From the NCBI RefSeq assembly GCF_003426815.1, contig NZ_QKYK01000008.1, forward strand, positions 124,001 to 188,000: a DNA stretch of 64,000 nt. The letters are read 5' to 3'. Made by a program: the position numbers and the translations under genes. Origin of the DNA: Desertimonas flava (GTDB lineage Bacteria > Actinomycetota > Acidimicrobiia > Acidimicrobiales > Ilumatobacteraceae). Position 1 is the stretch's first letter. Every line of letters starts with the position of its first letter. Shown piece after piece: positions 30,928 to 37,912 of this stretch. The notes under the pieces were generated by a model. The model was given only the letters and a program-made list of their open reading frames with translations. It ran no database searches and was not told the origin of the DNA.

Positions 30928-31941
30928 GTGGACGAGGATCTCGTGGACTCTGTGCTCGCCTCGCCGCTCGGCGTGTGCTGGTTGAACGTTCTCGAGGCGC
31001 GCGCCGCCGGCTCGGGAGATCCGACAGCGCGCGGTACGGAACGGGAATCGGTCGACGCAACAGTCGAGGCGGTCGCATCGATGACGTTCGGCGCCCTCGT
31101 CGACGCCGCACTCTTCGCGGTCGTCGTCGAGGCCGGCCCGTGGATCGGCGACGCACCCGCCAGGATCGCCGAGGGCTACCGGCAAGCTCAACGGCGGGTA
31201 CCCATCGCCGAGGCGATCGCGACGCGGTTCAGCGACGACCTCGACGCGCCGCTCGACCGCTCCGGCCAGCTGTGGTGGACCGACGGCGCTGGCTGGTTGG
31301 AGTCCTGCGCGCCGCTGTTCGAGCGCCTCGACGAGGTGTACGGCGCGGGCGAGTTCACGTTCAGTGGTCTCTGGACCTCCGCCGATCCGCCGCCAGAGGC
31401 GGTGGTGGAGATGCTGGGAGCATGGGAGTACGAGACCGGTCCCGTCTCGAGGTGGTGGCTCCCGGTACGGCCCGAGGCTCGCGTCTTCGAGATCCGCCGG
31501 CCCGCCGACTGGGCACGACTCGTGAGCGACCATCCGCGCCGGGCTGCTCCCCATCCGGGTTGGGAGCTGCCCGGCGTCAACCAACACCGCCAGGACGTCG
31601 CTCCGCTGCTCGGCGTCACGGGCCAGCGCGCGGCACGGACCGCCGTCGGTCGGCATCTCGTGCCGGACTGGCGGTCGGTCGCCGAGCAGTACGACGGCGT
31701 GCATCTCTCGTGGGCCGGATTCGTCACCGCCGAAGGCTGCATCTCGGACCTCGGTGACGGCGACGTGACGATGCTCCGATACTGGTTCAGCGAGCGCACG
31801 CTCTGGCTCGCCGATGTCTTCGGCGACCCGCGTCCTGCTCCCGATCCCGGAGTGGACTTGTCGTCGAACTCCCACCACCCGCCCCTTCCACCACGTCGCA
31901 CGATCGACGCTACGTTCATCCGCCGGCTCCTCGGACGGTGA
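30928..31941 (+). CDS. uncharacterised protein
   Basis: A 337-residue soluble protein with no motif I recognise. Phrases that look conserved and structured include LASPLGVCWLNVLEA at the N-terminus, LWWTDGAGWLESCAPLFERL, FTFSGLWTSADPPPEAVVEM, and ISDLGDGDVTMLRYWFSERTLWLADVFGDP near the end. Codon use and GC3 bias are normal for the region, so it is likely a real gene. The GTG at 30,928 follows a TACGGT box by nine bases; a longer frame from 30,811 would overlap the GNAT gene. It ends just before the small XRE gene. No function is proposed. Confidence 0.6.
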   Translation: MDEDLVDSVLASPLGVCWLNVLEARAAGSGDPTARGTERESVDATVEAVASMTFGALVDAALFAVVVEAGPWIGDAPARIAEGYRQAQRRVPIAEAIATRFSDDLDAPLDRSGQLWWTDGAGWLESCAPLFERLDEVYGAGEFTFSGLWTSADPPPEAVVEMLGAWEYETGPVSRWWLPVRPEARVFEIRRPADWARLVSDHPRRAAPHPGWELPGVNQHRQDVAPLLGVTGQRAARTAVGRHLVPDWRSVAEQYDGVHLSWAGFVTAEGCISDLGDGDVTMLRYWFSERTLWLADVFGDPRPAPDPGVDLSSNSHHPPLPPRRTIDATFIRRLLGR

Positions 31942-32000
31942 CCATCGATCACCGGTGTTCGGCGATGGCCGGAAACCCGTTCGGTGGAAGCACGGCTCGG

Positions 32001-32006
32001 TACGAT
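32001..32006 (+). promoter_or_regulatory. -10 box of a leaderless promoter for the XRE gene
   Basis: TACGAT lies six bases before the ATG at 32,013, so transcription should start at or next to the start codon. No Shine-Dalgarno sequence is present, which agrees with a leaderless message. Confidence 0.5.
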
Positions 32007-32012
32007 GCCGCC

Positions 32013-32219
32013 ATGGCCGTGGACGAGCTCGCCCTTCGGCTCGGTGTGGCGATCAGGAAATGGCGCCGGGCGCGCAACATGACGATGCAGCAGCTCGCGG
32101 CCGTTGCGGGTGTGTCGCAACCGTTCCTCTCGCAGATCGAGCGGGGCCAGGCCCGGCCGAGCATGGGGTCGCTGGACCGCATCGCCCTGGGCATCTCGCC
32201 TGCCGAGCCGGCGGCCTGA
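32013..32219 (+). CDS. small XRE-family helix-turn-helix regulator
   Basis: A 68-residue single-domain DNA-binding protein. The HTH is clear: LGVAIRKWRRARNMTMQQLA, then AVAGVSQPFLSQIERGQARPS, then SLDRIALGI, matching the Cro/C1 type throughout. There is no effector or cupin domain; such small regulators often control their own gene or a neighbour, and some are antitoxins or controllers. The ATG at 32,013 is preferred over the GTG at 31,938 because the fold starts here and a -10 box sits six bases upstream. The stop codon lies in the loop of a 13-bp hairpin. Confidence 0.85.
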   Translation: MAVDELALRLGVAIRKWRRARNMTMQQLAAVAGVSQPFLSQIERGQARPSMGSLDRIALGISPAEPAA

Positions 32220-32233
32220 TCGCCGGCTCGGCA
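32201..32233. terminator. 13-bp hairpin with the XRE stop codon in its loop
   Basis: Bases 32,201-32,213 pair perfectly with 32,221-32,233. The seven-base loop contains the TGA of the XRE gene (32,217-32,219), and the left arm encodes the last Pro-Ala-Glu-Pro-Ala residues. The convergent LLM gene ends at 32,246, so the structure serves as a two-way terminator. Confidence 0.7.
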
Positions 32234-32245
32234 GACGGTGCGCCG

Positions 32246-33082
32246 CTACGTGCCGGCCAGTTCGGCGACGACGGGCGCGAGCGTTCCGGCGGAGATGGAG
32301 CCGAAGACGAAATAGGAGAACCCGAGCTCGTCGCGGCGACGGTGGAGCTCCTCGACGACCGCGGCGGGGTCGTCGGGGAGCACCGCCAGCGAGTCGGCGG
32401 CGCGCAGGGCGGCGGGATCGATGCCTGGTCCCGCCATGAACGGAGCGATCGTGTCGCCGACGACCGCCACGTGCTGCGCCAGCTCGAGCTGGCCACTGTC
32501 GTGATCGGTTCGGAAGGCCTGTACCACGCGGGTGGTCTCGGCCCTCTCGTCGTCGGGCATGAGGGCGATGGCAACGGTGTCGGCGAGCTCGGCGGCCAGG
32601 GCCAACGCCTTCGGCCCGCGCACGGCCATCGCCAGCGGCGTGTGCACGTCGGGACCGTCGAGGTCACGTAGCTCTTGCACCGTCTCGCGAATCCGGGCCA
32701 GCCGCTCGGTCGGTGGGGCCACCGGCAGACCGAGGTCTTCGATGCCGGGCCGGCCGATGCCGATGCCCATCTCGAACCGGCCGTCGGTGAGCTCGGTCAG
32801 CGAATGCGCCTCCCACGCGGCGCGCCACGGCTCGTGCAGCGCCGAGGCATATACCCACGTGCCCACGCGGATGTCGGCGGCCATCGCGGCGACGGCGAGG
32901 GTGGGTCCGGGCGCCGGTTGCCAGCGCGGCACGTCGGGCATCAGCAGCGTGGAGTAGCCGAGGTCGGCGATGCGAGGCACCTGCTCGCGCCACGACGTCA
33001 GGTCGGACTGCACCGGCGCAACGACCCCGAACCGGAACGGCTGGGTTGCGGTCGATGTCGTGTCGGGTCGTGCGGTCTCCAT
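32246..33082 (-). CDS. LLM-class (luciferase-like) F420-dependent oxidoreductase
   Basis: A 278-residue TIM-barrel oxidoreductase. Family phrases include FRFGVVAPV at the start, ADLGYSTLLMPDVPRW, AVAAMAADIRVGTWVYASALHEP, and the cofactor-loop region LTDGRFEMGIGIGRPGIED. In actinobacteria these proteins mostly use reduced F420 to move a hydride; FMN use cannot be excluded. The ATG at 33,082 is preceded by GGAGG and begins the conserved part; the longer frame to 33,226 adds no conserved sequence. It is convergent with the XRE gene. Its substrate is unknown. Confidence 0.8.
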   Translation of the reverse strand: METARPDTTSTATQPFRFGVVAPVQSDLTSWREQVPRIADLGYSTLLMPDVPRWQPAPGPTLAVAAMAADIRVGTWVYASALHEPWRAAWEAHSLTELTDGRFEMGIGIGRPGIEDLGLPVAPPTERLARIRETVQELRDLDGPDVHTPLAMAVRGPKALALAAELADTVAIALMPDDERAETTRVVQAFRTDHDSGQLELAQHVAVVGDTIAPFMAGPGIDPAALRAADSLAVLPDDPAAVVEELHRRRDELGFSYFVFGSISAGTLAPVVAELAGT

Positions 33083-33227
33083 CGTCGTCCTCCGTGCCGG
33101 GCTCTGCGGGTTGATCGAGGGCAGTGAGGGTGGACAGCCCGCTGAGCACGCTGCGTTCACACCTCGACGACGTGGAGACGGGTCGGGCCGAGACAACTCA
33201 TCGGTGACGCCAACCCGGGCGCGCAAC

Positions 33228-33252
33228 GGCGCCCACCGTCGGGGTGGGCGCC
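33228..33252 (-). terminator. 10-bp hairpin downstream of the 61-residue conserved protein gene
   Basis: Bases 33,228-33,237 pair with 33,243-33,252 around a five-base loop. On the minus strand it begins 17 bases after the stop at 33,269, the usual place for an intrinsic terminator of that gene. Confidence 0.65.
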
Positions 33253-33268
33253 CCCCGGTCGCCAGGCG

Positions 33269-33454
33269 TCAGCTCTTGCTCTGGCGGTCGCCCCGGTCGC
33301 CTTGACCGGACTTCACCACCGACTTGGCCTTCGAGCGAACGTCACGGGCCAGGGACCGGCCGACGTCGGCGACCTTGGAGAACCGGCCCTTGCTGTCACG
33401 TCGCACGTAGCGCTTGTCGCCCTCGTGGGGTTCGATCAGTTCACGCTTCGTCAT
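33269..33454 (-). CDS. conserved small basic protein
   Basis: A 61-residue protein beginning MTKRELIEPHEGDKRYVRR, then DSKGRF, then VADVGRSLARDVRSKAK. I recognise the K-R-Y-V-R-R-D-x-x-G-R-F pattern from short uncharacterised proteins found widely in bacteria, but no function is known to me. It is strongly basic and predicted soluble, which would allow nucleic acid binding. The ATG at 33,454 begins the conserved part; the frame continues upstream only through the ku gene. It lies 50 bases after ku on the same strand, so the two may be co-transcribed. Confidence 0.75.
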   Translation of the reverse strand: MTKRELIEPHEGDKRYVRRDSKGRFSKVADVGRSLARDVRSKAKSVVKSGQGDRGDRQSKS

Positions 33455-33503
33455 GCCGGGCGCGTACCCGCCGATCGACGGGACTAGGCCGGGATGGGGA
33501 TCG

Positions 33504-34376
33504 TCAGGCCGTCTTCTTGGCGCGGGCGCGCGGCTTCTTGGCCTGGGCGGCTGACGCCTTGCGGGCCGTGGGGTGGCGCTGGCGGGCGGCCTGGGCCGCA
33601 GCCACCGACGCCTCGAGCGCGGACGCGAGATCGACCACGTCGTCGCGTTCGGGCGCATCGGCCGCGACGAACGCCTTGCCTTCGGCCTTGGCGGTGATCA
33701 GCGCCATCACCTCGCCGCGATAGGTGTCGCGGAACTTGGCGGGCTCCCAGTCGTCCGACAGCGCATCGACGAGGCCACGGGCCATCGCCACCTCGCGGTC
33801 GGAGACCGACACCTCGTCGAGCGACACGTTCTGATCGTCGTCGACGTCGGCAATGTTCACGATCTCGTCCGGGAAAACGAGGGTGGTCAACGTGAGCCGC
33901 TGGCCGTCGGAACGGATGGCGCACAGGTTCTCTGTCTGGCGCATCACAAACCGCCCGATCGCCACCCGCCCGGACTCGGCAAGGGCTTCGGCGAGCAGCA
34001 CGTAGGGCTTGTGGCCGAACTTGCCCGGCGCCAGCAGGTACGGCTTGTCGTACATCACCGCCGGCACCTGGTCGGCCGGCACGAACACCGAGACGTCGAT
34101 CTCCTTCGACTTGGCCGGCGCCACTGCCGCCAGGTCGTCGTCGTCGAGCACGACCCAGCCGCGGTTCTCGATCTCGACGCCCTTGACGATGTGCTCCGAC
34201 GGCACCTCTTCGCCCGTGGCTTCGCTGACCTTGCGGTAGCGGATGCGGGCGCCGTTGCGCTCGTCGATCTGGTTGAACGAGATGTCCTTGTGGCGAACGG
34301 CGGTGAGCAGGCGCACAGGCACCTGGACCAGCCCGACGACGATCGTCCCCGTCCACACCGCGCGTGCGCGTGCCAT
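33504..34376 (-). CDS. ku: Ku protein for non-homologous end joining
   Basis: A 290-residue bacterial Ku. It starts MARARAVWTGTIVVGLVQVPVRLL and has KDISFNQIDERNGARIRYRKV, then VKGVEIENRGWVVLDDDDL, AKSKEIDVSVFV, and PYLLAPGKFGHKPYVLLAEAL, all typical of the Ku core. The C-terminus has an Ala/Lys/Arg-rich tail (KASAAQAKKPRARAKKTA), a frequent DNA-binding extension. As a homodimer it holds double-strand break ends and recruits ligase LigD. No ligD lies in the window. A TAGCGT box sits eight bases upstream of the ATG, so the message may be leaderless. Confidence 0.95.
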   Translation of the reverse strand: MARARAVWTGTIVVGLVQVPVRLLTAVRHKDISFNQIDERNGARIRYRKVSEATGEEVPSEHIVKGVEIENRGWVVLDDDDLAAVAPAKSKEIDVSVFVPADQVPAVMYDKPYLLAPGKFGHKPYVLLAEALAESGRVAIGRFVMRQTENLCAIRSDGQRLTLTTLVFPDEIVNIADVDDDQNVSLDEVSVSDREVAMARGLVDALSDDWEPAKFRDTYRGEVMALITAKAEGKAFVAADAPERDDVVDLASALEASVAAAQAARQRHPTARKASAAQAKKPRARAKKTA

Positions 34377-34384
34377 GGGTCACG

Positions 34385-34390
34385 ACGCTA
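34385..34390 (-). promoter_or_regulatory. candidate leaderless -10 box for ku
   Basis: On the minus strand TAGCGT is followed after eight bases by the ku ATG at 34,376. No ribosome-binding sequence is visible between them. Confidence 0.35.
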
Positions 34391-34490
34391 CTGCCTGTCC
34401 GACGCGCGAACCACCGCGCCGCCCGACGAGCCAAGCACTCTCTCGGTGTGGCCGAGTGTTGTCGGGACCGGCTGGGCAATACTGGCGAGC

Positions 34491-35336
34491 GTGAAGCTCG
34501 GCCTGTTCAACATCAACATCGGGGCCAACGCCTCGCCGGAGCGCATCGCCGGCGTGGCCCGCACGGCCGAGTCGCTCGGCTACGAGTCGCTGTGGGCGGG
34601 CGAGCACATCGTCTTACCCGACCCGCAGGTGCCACCGTCGCCGATGGCCCCGCAGGACCCGTGCATCGACGCCGTGCTCGCCCTCACCTGGGCCGCCGCG
34701 GCCACGTCGACGATCCGCCTCGCCACGGGCATCGTGATCCTTCCCCAGCGCAACCCGCTCGTGCTGGCGAAGGAGGTGGCCAGCCTCGACGTGCTGTCCG
34801 GTGGACGGGTGACGTTGGGTATCGGCGTCGGCTACCTCCAACCGGAGTTCGCCGCCATCGGCGCCAACTACGACGAACGAGGCGCCGTCACCGACGACCA
34901 TCTGGCCGCCATGACGAGCCTGTGGTACGACGAGCACCCCGAACACCACGGACGCTTCAGCGACTTCGCCGGCATCGACGCCCACCCGCGTCCGGTGCAG
35001 CAGCCGATTCCGATCGTCATCGGCGGCCACAGCGCGCCGGCGTACCGCCGGGCGGTGACGAGCGGCCACGGGTGGTACGGGTTCGCCCAGAAGCCCGAGG
35101 ACACCGCGGCGTCGATCGAAGGCCTCCGCCGGGCGGCCGACGAAGTGGAACGGCCCGACCACCTCGGCGAGCTGGAGATCAGCGTGACCCCACGCGTGGA
35201 GCTCACCGACGAGACGGTGCACGCCTTCGCCGAGCTCGGGGTACACCGCCTCGTACCCACACCGCGACCTGGGGCCAGCGAAGCCGACTTCGACGCGCTG
35301 ATGGGCGCAGCTGTCGCGGCCGTCGCCAGCATCTGA
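34491..35336 (+). CDS. LLM-class F420-dependent oxidoreductase
   Basis: A 281-residue luciferase-like oxidoreductase. Characteristic phrases are RTAESLGYESLWAGEHIVLP, TSTIRLATGIVILPQRNPLV, LAKEVASLDVLSGGRVTLG, then IGVGYLQPEF, and PIPIVIGGHSAPAYRRAV. The GTG at 34,491 begins VKLGLFNINIG, the first barrel strand; the open frame further upstream runs antisense through ku. It shares a class with the protein at 32,246 but belongs to a different subfamily. Reduced F420 is the expected hydride carrier. Transcription ends into the 25-bp hairpin repeats. Confidence 0.85.
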   Translation: MKLGLFNINIGANASPERIAGVARTAESLGYESLWAGEHIVLPDPQVPPSPMAPQDPCIDAVLALTWAAAATSTIRLATGIVILPQRNPLVLAKEVASLDVLSGGRVTLGIGVGYLQPEFAAIGANYDERGAVTDDHLAAMTSLWYDEHPEHHGRFSDFAGIDAHPRPVQQPIPIVIGGHSAPAYRRAVTSGHGWYGFAQKPEDTAASIEGLRRAADEVERPDHLGELEISVTPRVELTDETVHAFAELGVHRLVPTPRPGASEADFDALMGAAVAAVASI

Positions 35337-35360
35337 CGCAGCCCCCGGCCTGCCTCACAC

Positions 35361-35445
35361 AGCCGACGATCGGACTTGTCGGCTCAGCCGACGATCGGAC
35401 TTGTCGGCTCAGCCGACGATCGGACTTGTCGGCTCAGCCGACGAT
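35361..35445. repeat. tandem 25-bp repeat, 3.4 copies, each unit a hairpin
   Basis: The unit agccgacgatcggacttgtc+ggctc occurs three times without a mismatch (35,361-35,385, 35,386-35,410, 35,411-35,435), then ten more bases of a fourth. In each unit AGCCGAC and GTCGGCT form a seven-base stem around a ten-base loop. The array lies between convergent genes, and the partial fourth copy encodes the last residues of the minus-strand gene. It probably works as a stacked two-way terminator. Confidence 0.85.
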
Positions 35446-35688
35446 GCGCTTGAGCTCGTTGAGGGCGGCGCGAACGGCGCCGAACGACGCGGGCAGCTCG
35501 TCGAGGACCTTGGCGATGGCGGCCCGTTCGGCCGCCATCTCGGCCGCCGCAGTGAAGAGGCGGTCGAGGTCGCTGGGCTTCAACGGGGCCATCGCCGCCG
35601 ACCGTCGGAGGGACTCGATCTCATGTGGCGCGAGCATCTCCACCAGCCTCGCGCGGCGAACAGGCGTTCGCAAGTTCGGGGCGGACAT
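35434..35688 (-). CDS. small uncharacterised helical protein
   Basis: An 84-residue protein starting MSAPNLRTPVRRARLVEMLA, then LDRLFTAAAEMAAERAAI and KVLDELPASFGAVRAALNEL. It is Ala-rich, almost certainly all helical, with no signal or membrane segment. I recognise no family. Codon use suits a real gene. The stop codon and the last residues (RIVG) lie inside the final partial copy of the 25-bp tandem repeat, so the repeat expanded into or out of this 3' end. It is divergent from the VOC gene and convergent with the LLM gene. Confidence 0.55.
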   Translation of the reverse strand: MSAPNLRTPVRRARLVEMLAPHEIESLRRSAAMAPLKPSDLDRLFTAAAEMAAERAAIAKVLDELPASFGAVRAALNELKRIVG

Positions 35689-35712
35689 ACATCGCCGATA
35701 CAGGGCGAACCC

Positions 35713-35718
35713 TACGCT
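35713..35718 (+). promoter_or_regulatory. -10 box of a leaderless promoter for the VOC gene
   Basis: TACGCT lies exactly six bases before the GTG at 35,725 and no Shine-Dalgarno sequence is present. Confidence 0.45.
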
Positions 35719-35724
35719 TGGCCG

Positions 35725-36117
35725 GTGGACATCGAGCTCGTGGCCGTCATCGTCGAGGAGTACGACCCGGCGATCCGCTTCTTCGTCGACGCGCTCGGTT
35801 TCGACCTCGTCGAGGACTCCCCCTCGCTGACCAACGACGGACGACCGAAGCGATGGGTCGTCGTCCGCCCGCTCGGCGCCACCACCGGCATCCTGTTGGC
35901 CCGAGCGGACGGCGAGGAGCAGGCCGCCGCCGTGGGGAATCAGTTCGCCGGCCGCGTCGGACTGTTCCTCCGCGTCGACGACTTCGATGCCGCCTACGCC
36001 CGCATGACCGCCGCCGGCGTCGAGTTCGTGACCGAGCCGCGCCGCGAGCCGTACGGGCGTCTCGCCGTGTTCCTCGACATCGCCGGAAACCGCTGGGATC
36101 TCCTCGGCCCCACCTGA
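35725..36117 (+). CDS. VOC (glyoxalase/bleomycin resistance) family protein
   Basis: A 130-residue single-domain VOC protein. The two beta-alpha-beta-beta-beta halves are visible: VAVIVEEYDPAIRFFVDALGF with KRWVVVRPLG, then VGLFLRVDDFDAAYARMTAAGVEF with REPYGRLAVFLDIAGNRWDLLGP. The last motif (D-I-x-G-N-x-W-D-L) is the common end of the superfamily. Glu or Gln/His metal ligands are not clearly conserved at each usual position, so a binding rather than a catalytic role is possible. The GTG at 35,725 fits a -10 box six bases upstream. Substrate unknown. Confidence 0.75.
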   Translation: MDIELVAVIVEEYDPAIRFFVDALGFDLVEDSPSLTNDGRPKRWVVVRPLGATTGILLARADGEEQAAAVGNQFAGRVGLFLRVDDFDAAYARMTAAGVEFVTEPRREPYGRLAVFLDIAGNRWDLLGPT

Positions 36118-36133
36118 ATCCTGCTACGGCATG

Positions 36134-36162
36134 TTGGACGCATGCCGATATGGGCATATGAT
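36134..36162 (+). promoter_or_regulatory. promoter and overlapping inverted repeat for the ArsR operon
   Basis: TTGGAC (36,134-36,139), 17 bases, then TATGAT (36,157-36,162). The A of the ATG at 36,169 lies seven bases downstream, so the message should start at the first codon. Between the boxes ATGCC (36,142-36,146) and GGCAT (36,153-36,157) form an inverted repeat with six-base spacing, a suitable operator for self-repression by the ArsR-type product. Confidence 0.6.
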
Positions 36163-36168
36163 CTCCGC

Positions 36169-36519
36169 ATGGCACGGGCTGCGACGACGTCGGACGTCTT
36201 CAATGCGATCGCCGAGCCGCAGCGCCGGCAGATCCTGACGCTGCTGCGCGGCGGGGAGCGGCCGGTCACCGAGGTCGCCCGGGAGCTGGGCATCACGCAG
36301 CCGGGCGCCTCCAAGCATCTGCGGGTGCTCCGGGAGGTCGGACTGGTGCAAGACCGCCGGTCCGGCAAGCAGTCGCTGTACCGCCTCGACGCCCGCGGGC
36401 TGCGACCGGTCCACGAGTGGACGGGCGGGTTCGAGCAGTTCTGGAACGAGAGCTTCGACCGCCTCGAGAACTACGTGCAAGACCTGAGACAGAAGAGACA
36501 GGAAGAAGAGAAGGACTAG
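36169..36519 (+). CDS. ArsR-family winged-helix transcriptional regulator
   Basis: A 116-residue winged-helix protein: VFNAIAEPQRRQILTLLRGG, VTEVARELGITQPGASKHLRVL, then GLVQDRRSGKQSLYRLD. The C-terminus is a charged helix (LENYVQDLRQKRQEEEKD). No Cys metal-binding motif is present, so it is of the non-metal subgroup that usually sits beside AHSA1 genes, as here. I start it at 36,169 because the ATG at 36,142 lies inside the promoter spacer. The following AHSA1 gene begins three bases after the stop. It probably represses this three-gene operon. Confidence 0.88.
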   Translation: MARAATTSDVFNAIAEPQRRQILTLLRGGERPVTEVARELGITQPGASKHLRVLREVGLVQDRRSGKQSLYRLDARGLRPVHEWTGGFEQFWNESFDRLENYVQDLRQKRQEEEKD

Positions 36520-36522
36520 TCG

Positions 36523-37029
36523 ATGAACACGACAAGACGACAAGCCCCCGACACGATCGACACCACCGACCGCGAGGTCAACATCTCCCGCGTCATCGAC
36601 GCCCCTCGGGAGTTGGTGTTCGAAGCGTTCACCGACGTCGGACACCTGTCGCACTGGTGGGGTCCGGACGGATTCACGACGACGACGGCGTCGTTCGAGT
36701 TCCGCGTCGGCGGCGAGTGGGACTTCGTGATGCACGGCCCCGACGGCACGGACTACCAGGAGTGGATCTCGTGGACCGACATCGCCGTGCCGGAACGGAT
36801 CGCCATGCTGCATGGCGAACGTCGGGGGGACCCCAACGCCTTTGAGACGGTCCTCACGTTCGAGCCCGATGGCTCGGCGACGAGGATCGACATGCGCACG
36901 GTCTTCCCCACCAAGCAGCTCCGTGACGAAGCGGTCGAGAAGTACCACGCGGTCGAGGGCGGACACCAGACACTGAGCCATCTCGCGGACTACGTCGGCG
37001 AGCTTCTCGAGAAGGGGGATGCGGGCTGA
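36523..37029 (+). CDS. SRPBCC / AHSA1 domain protein
   Basis: A 168-residue START-like (Bet v1 fold) protein. Family phrases are VNISRVIDAPRELVFEAFTD, HLSHWWGPDGFTTTTASFE, and RVGGEWDFVMHGPDGTDY, ending in the long C-terminal helix (GGHQTLSHLADYVGELL). These proteins enclose a hydrophobic pocket and bind small molecules; the exact ligand is unknown. The pairing with an ArsR regulator is very common and suggests both respond to the same stress or substrate. Its stop overlaps the next start (TGATG). Confidence 0.85.
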   Translation: MNTTRRQAPDTIDTTDREVNISRVIDAPRELVFEAFTDVGHLSHWWGPDGFTTTTASFEFRVGGEWDFVMHGPDGTDYQEWISWTDIAVPERIAMLHGERRGDPNAFETVLTFEPDGSATRIDMRTVFPTKQLRDEAVEKYHAVEGGHQTLSHLADYVGELLEKGDAG

Positions 37030-37649
37030 TGGCCGGCAAGGTGTTCTTTAGCGTGTCGATGTCGCTCGACGGATACATCGCCCCTGAGTCCAGCGAGGAG
37101 CTGATGGGCGAGCAGTGGATGGAGCTGCAGCAGTGGGTCTTCCCGCTGCGGTTCTTCCGGGAGAACCTCAAGCTCGGAGACGGCGGCGAGGAAGGGCGCG
37201 ACAACGACATCGTCCGGGCGACGTTCGAACGTACGGGCGCCAGCGTGATGGGCAAGCACCTCTTCGACGCTGGCGAGCAGGCGTGGCCGGACGAGGCGCC
37301 GTTCCACACGCCGGTGTTCGTCGTCACCCAGACCGAACGGGGTCCGTGGGAGCGGCCGGGCGGGACCACGTTCCACTTCGTCAACGACGGCATCGAGGCC
37401 GCGCTCGGGCTCGCTCGGGACGCAGCCGGCGACCGCGACGTCCGCATCGCCGGCGGCGGCGAGACGATCCTGTCGTACCTCAACGCCGGGCTGATCGACG
37501 AGTTCACGATCGCCCTGTCACCCGTGCTCTTCGGTGCCGGCGTCCGGCTGTTCGAGGGCGTGGACGCCTCCCGCGTCGCCCTCGAGCTCGTCGACACCGT
37601 GGCGTCGCCCCGGGTCACCCACCTCACCTACACCGTTCGAGACCGCTAG
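37029..37649 (+). CDS. dihydrofolate reductase-like (RibD C-terminal) protein
   Basis: A 206-residue protein with the DHFR/RibD-C fold. It starts KVFFSVSMSLDGYIAPESSEE, has TGASVMGKHLFDAGEQAW, then PVFVVTQTERG, and the nucleotide-binding stretch DVRIAGGGETILSYLNAGLID followed by FTIALSPVLFGAGVRLF. Such proteins are NADPH-dependent reductases of unknown substrate, not true folate enzymes. It is the third gene of the ArsR-AHSA1 operon, starting one base inside the previous stop. The stop codon forms part of the left end of the 166-bp repeat element. Confidence 0.85.
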   Translation: MAGKVFFSVSMSLDGYIAPESSEELMGEQWMELQQWVFPLRFFRENLKLGDGGEEGRDNDIVRATFERTGASVMGKHLFDAGEQAWPDEAPFHTPVFVVTQTERGPWERPGGTTFHFVNDGIEAALGLARDAAGDRDVRIAGGGETILSYLNAGLIDEFTIALSPVLFGAGVRLFEGVDASRVALELVDTVASPRVTHLTYTVRDR

Positions 37650-37811
37650 GGGTCTGTCGTCGAGTTGGTGAGGTGGATCGCGCCGCTGGGCTCGTCGCTG
37701 GCAAGGCGCGAGGACGAAGGAATACACCCAGTCTTTCGAGGACGAGCAACGCAGCCAGCGGCGAGATCCAGCAAGCGAGACACCCTTACCAATCCGGCGA
37801 CAGACCACTAG
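37646..37811. repeat. 166-bp palindromic element with nested inverted repeats
   Basis: The ends are CTAGGGGTCTGTCG (37,646-37,659) and CGACAGACCACTAG (37,798-37,811), inverted repeats matching at 13 of 14 positions. Inside, TGGATCGCGCCGCTGG (37,674-37,689) and CCAGCGGCGAGATCCA (37,755-37,770) match at 15 of 16. TTGGTGAGG and a near-inverse ACCAA segment lie between the two pairs. No open frame fits a transposase. This is the shape of a non-autonomous mobile or REP-like element. Copies elsewhere in the genome cannot be tested here. Confidence 0.7.
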
Positions 37812-37900
37812 GGGTCAGACCCGGCCGCTCGGCGTGCCTCCGGCTGGCCGCGGATCCACACCCCTCGATCAGCGTTCGTTCGCCGAGTGAGAGGCGTCGG

Positions 37901-37906
37901 TAACCT
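37901..37906 (+). promoter_or_regulatory. -10 box of a leaderless promoter for the phosphatase gene
   Basis: TAACCT is followed after six bases by the GTG at 37,913 and there is no ribosome-binding sequence. Confidence 0.45.
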
Positions 37907-37912
37907 GCCGGC

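Noticed and set aside
35361-35445. The 25-bp repeats considered as a CRISPR array
   Set aside because: The units are directly abutting with no spacers, and no cas gene is present.
36142-36168. The upstream ATG as the start of the ArsR gene
   Set aside because: It lies in the spacer between -35 and -10 boxes, and the nine added residues are not part of the fold.
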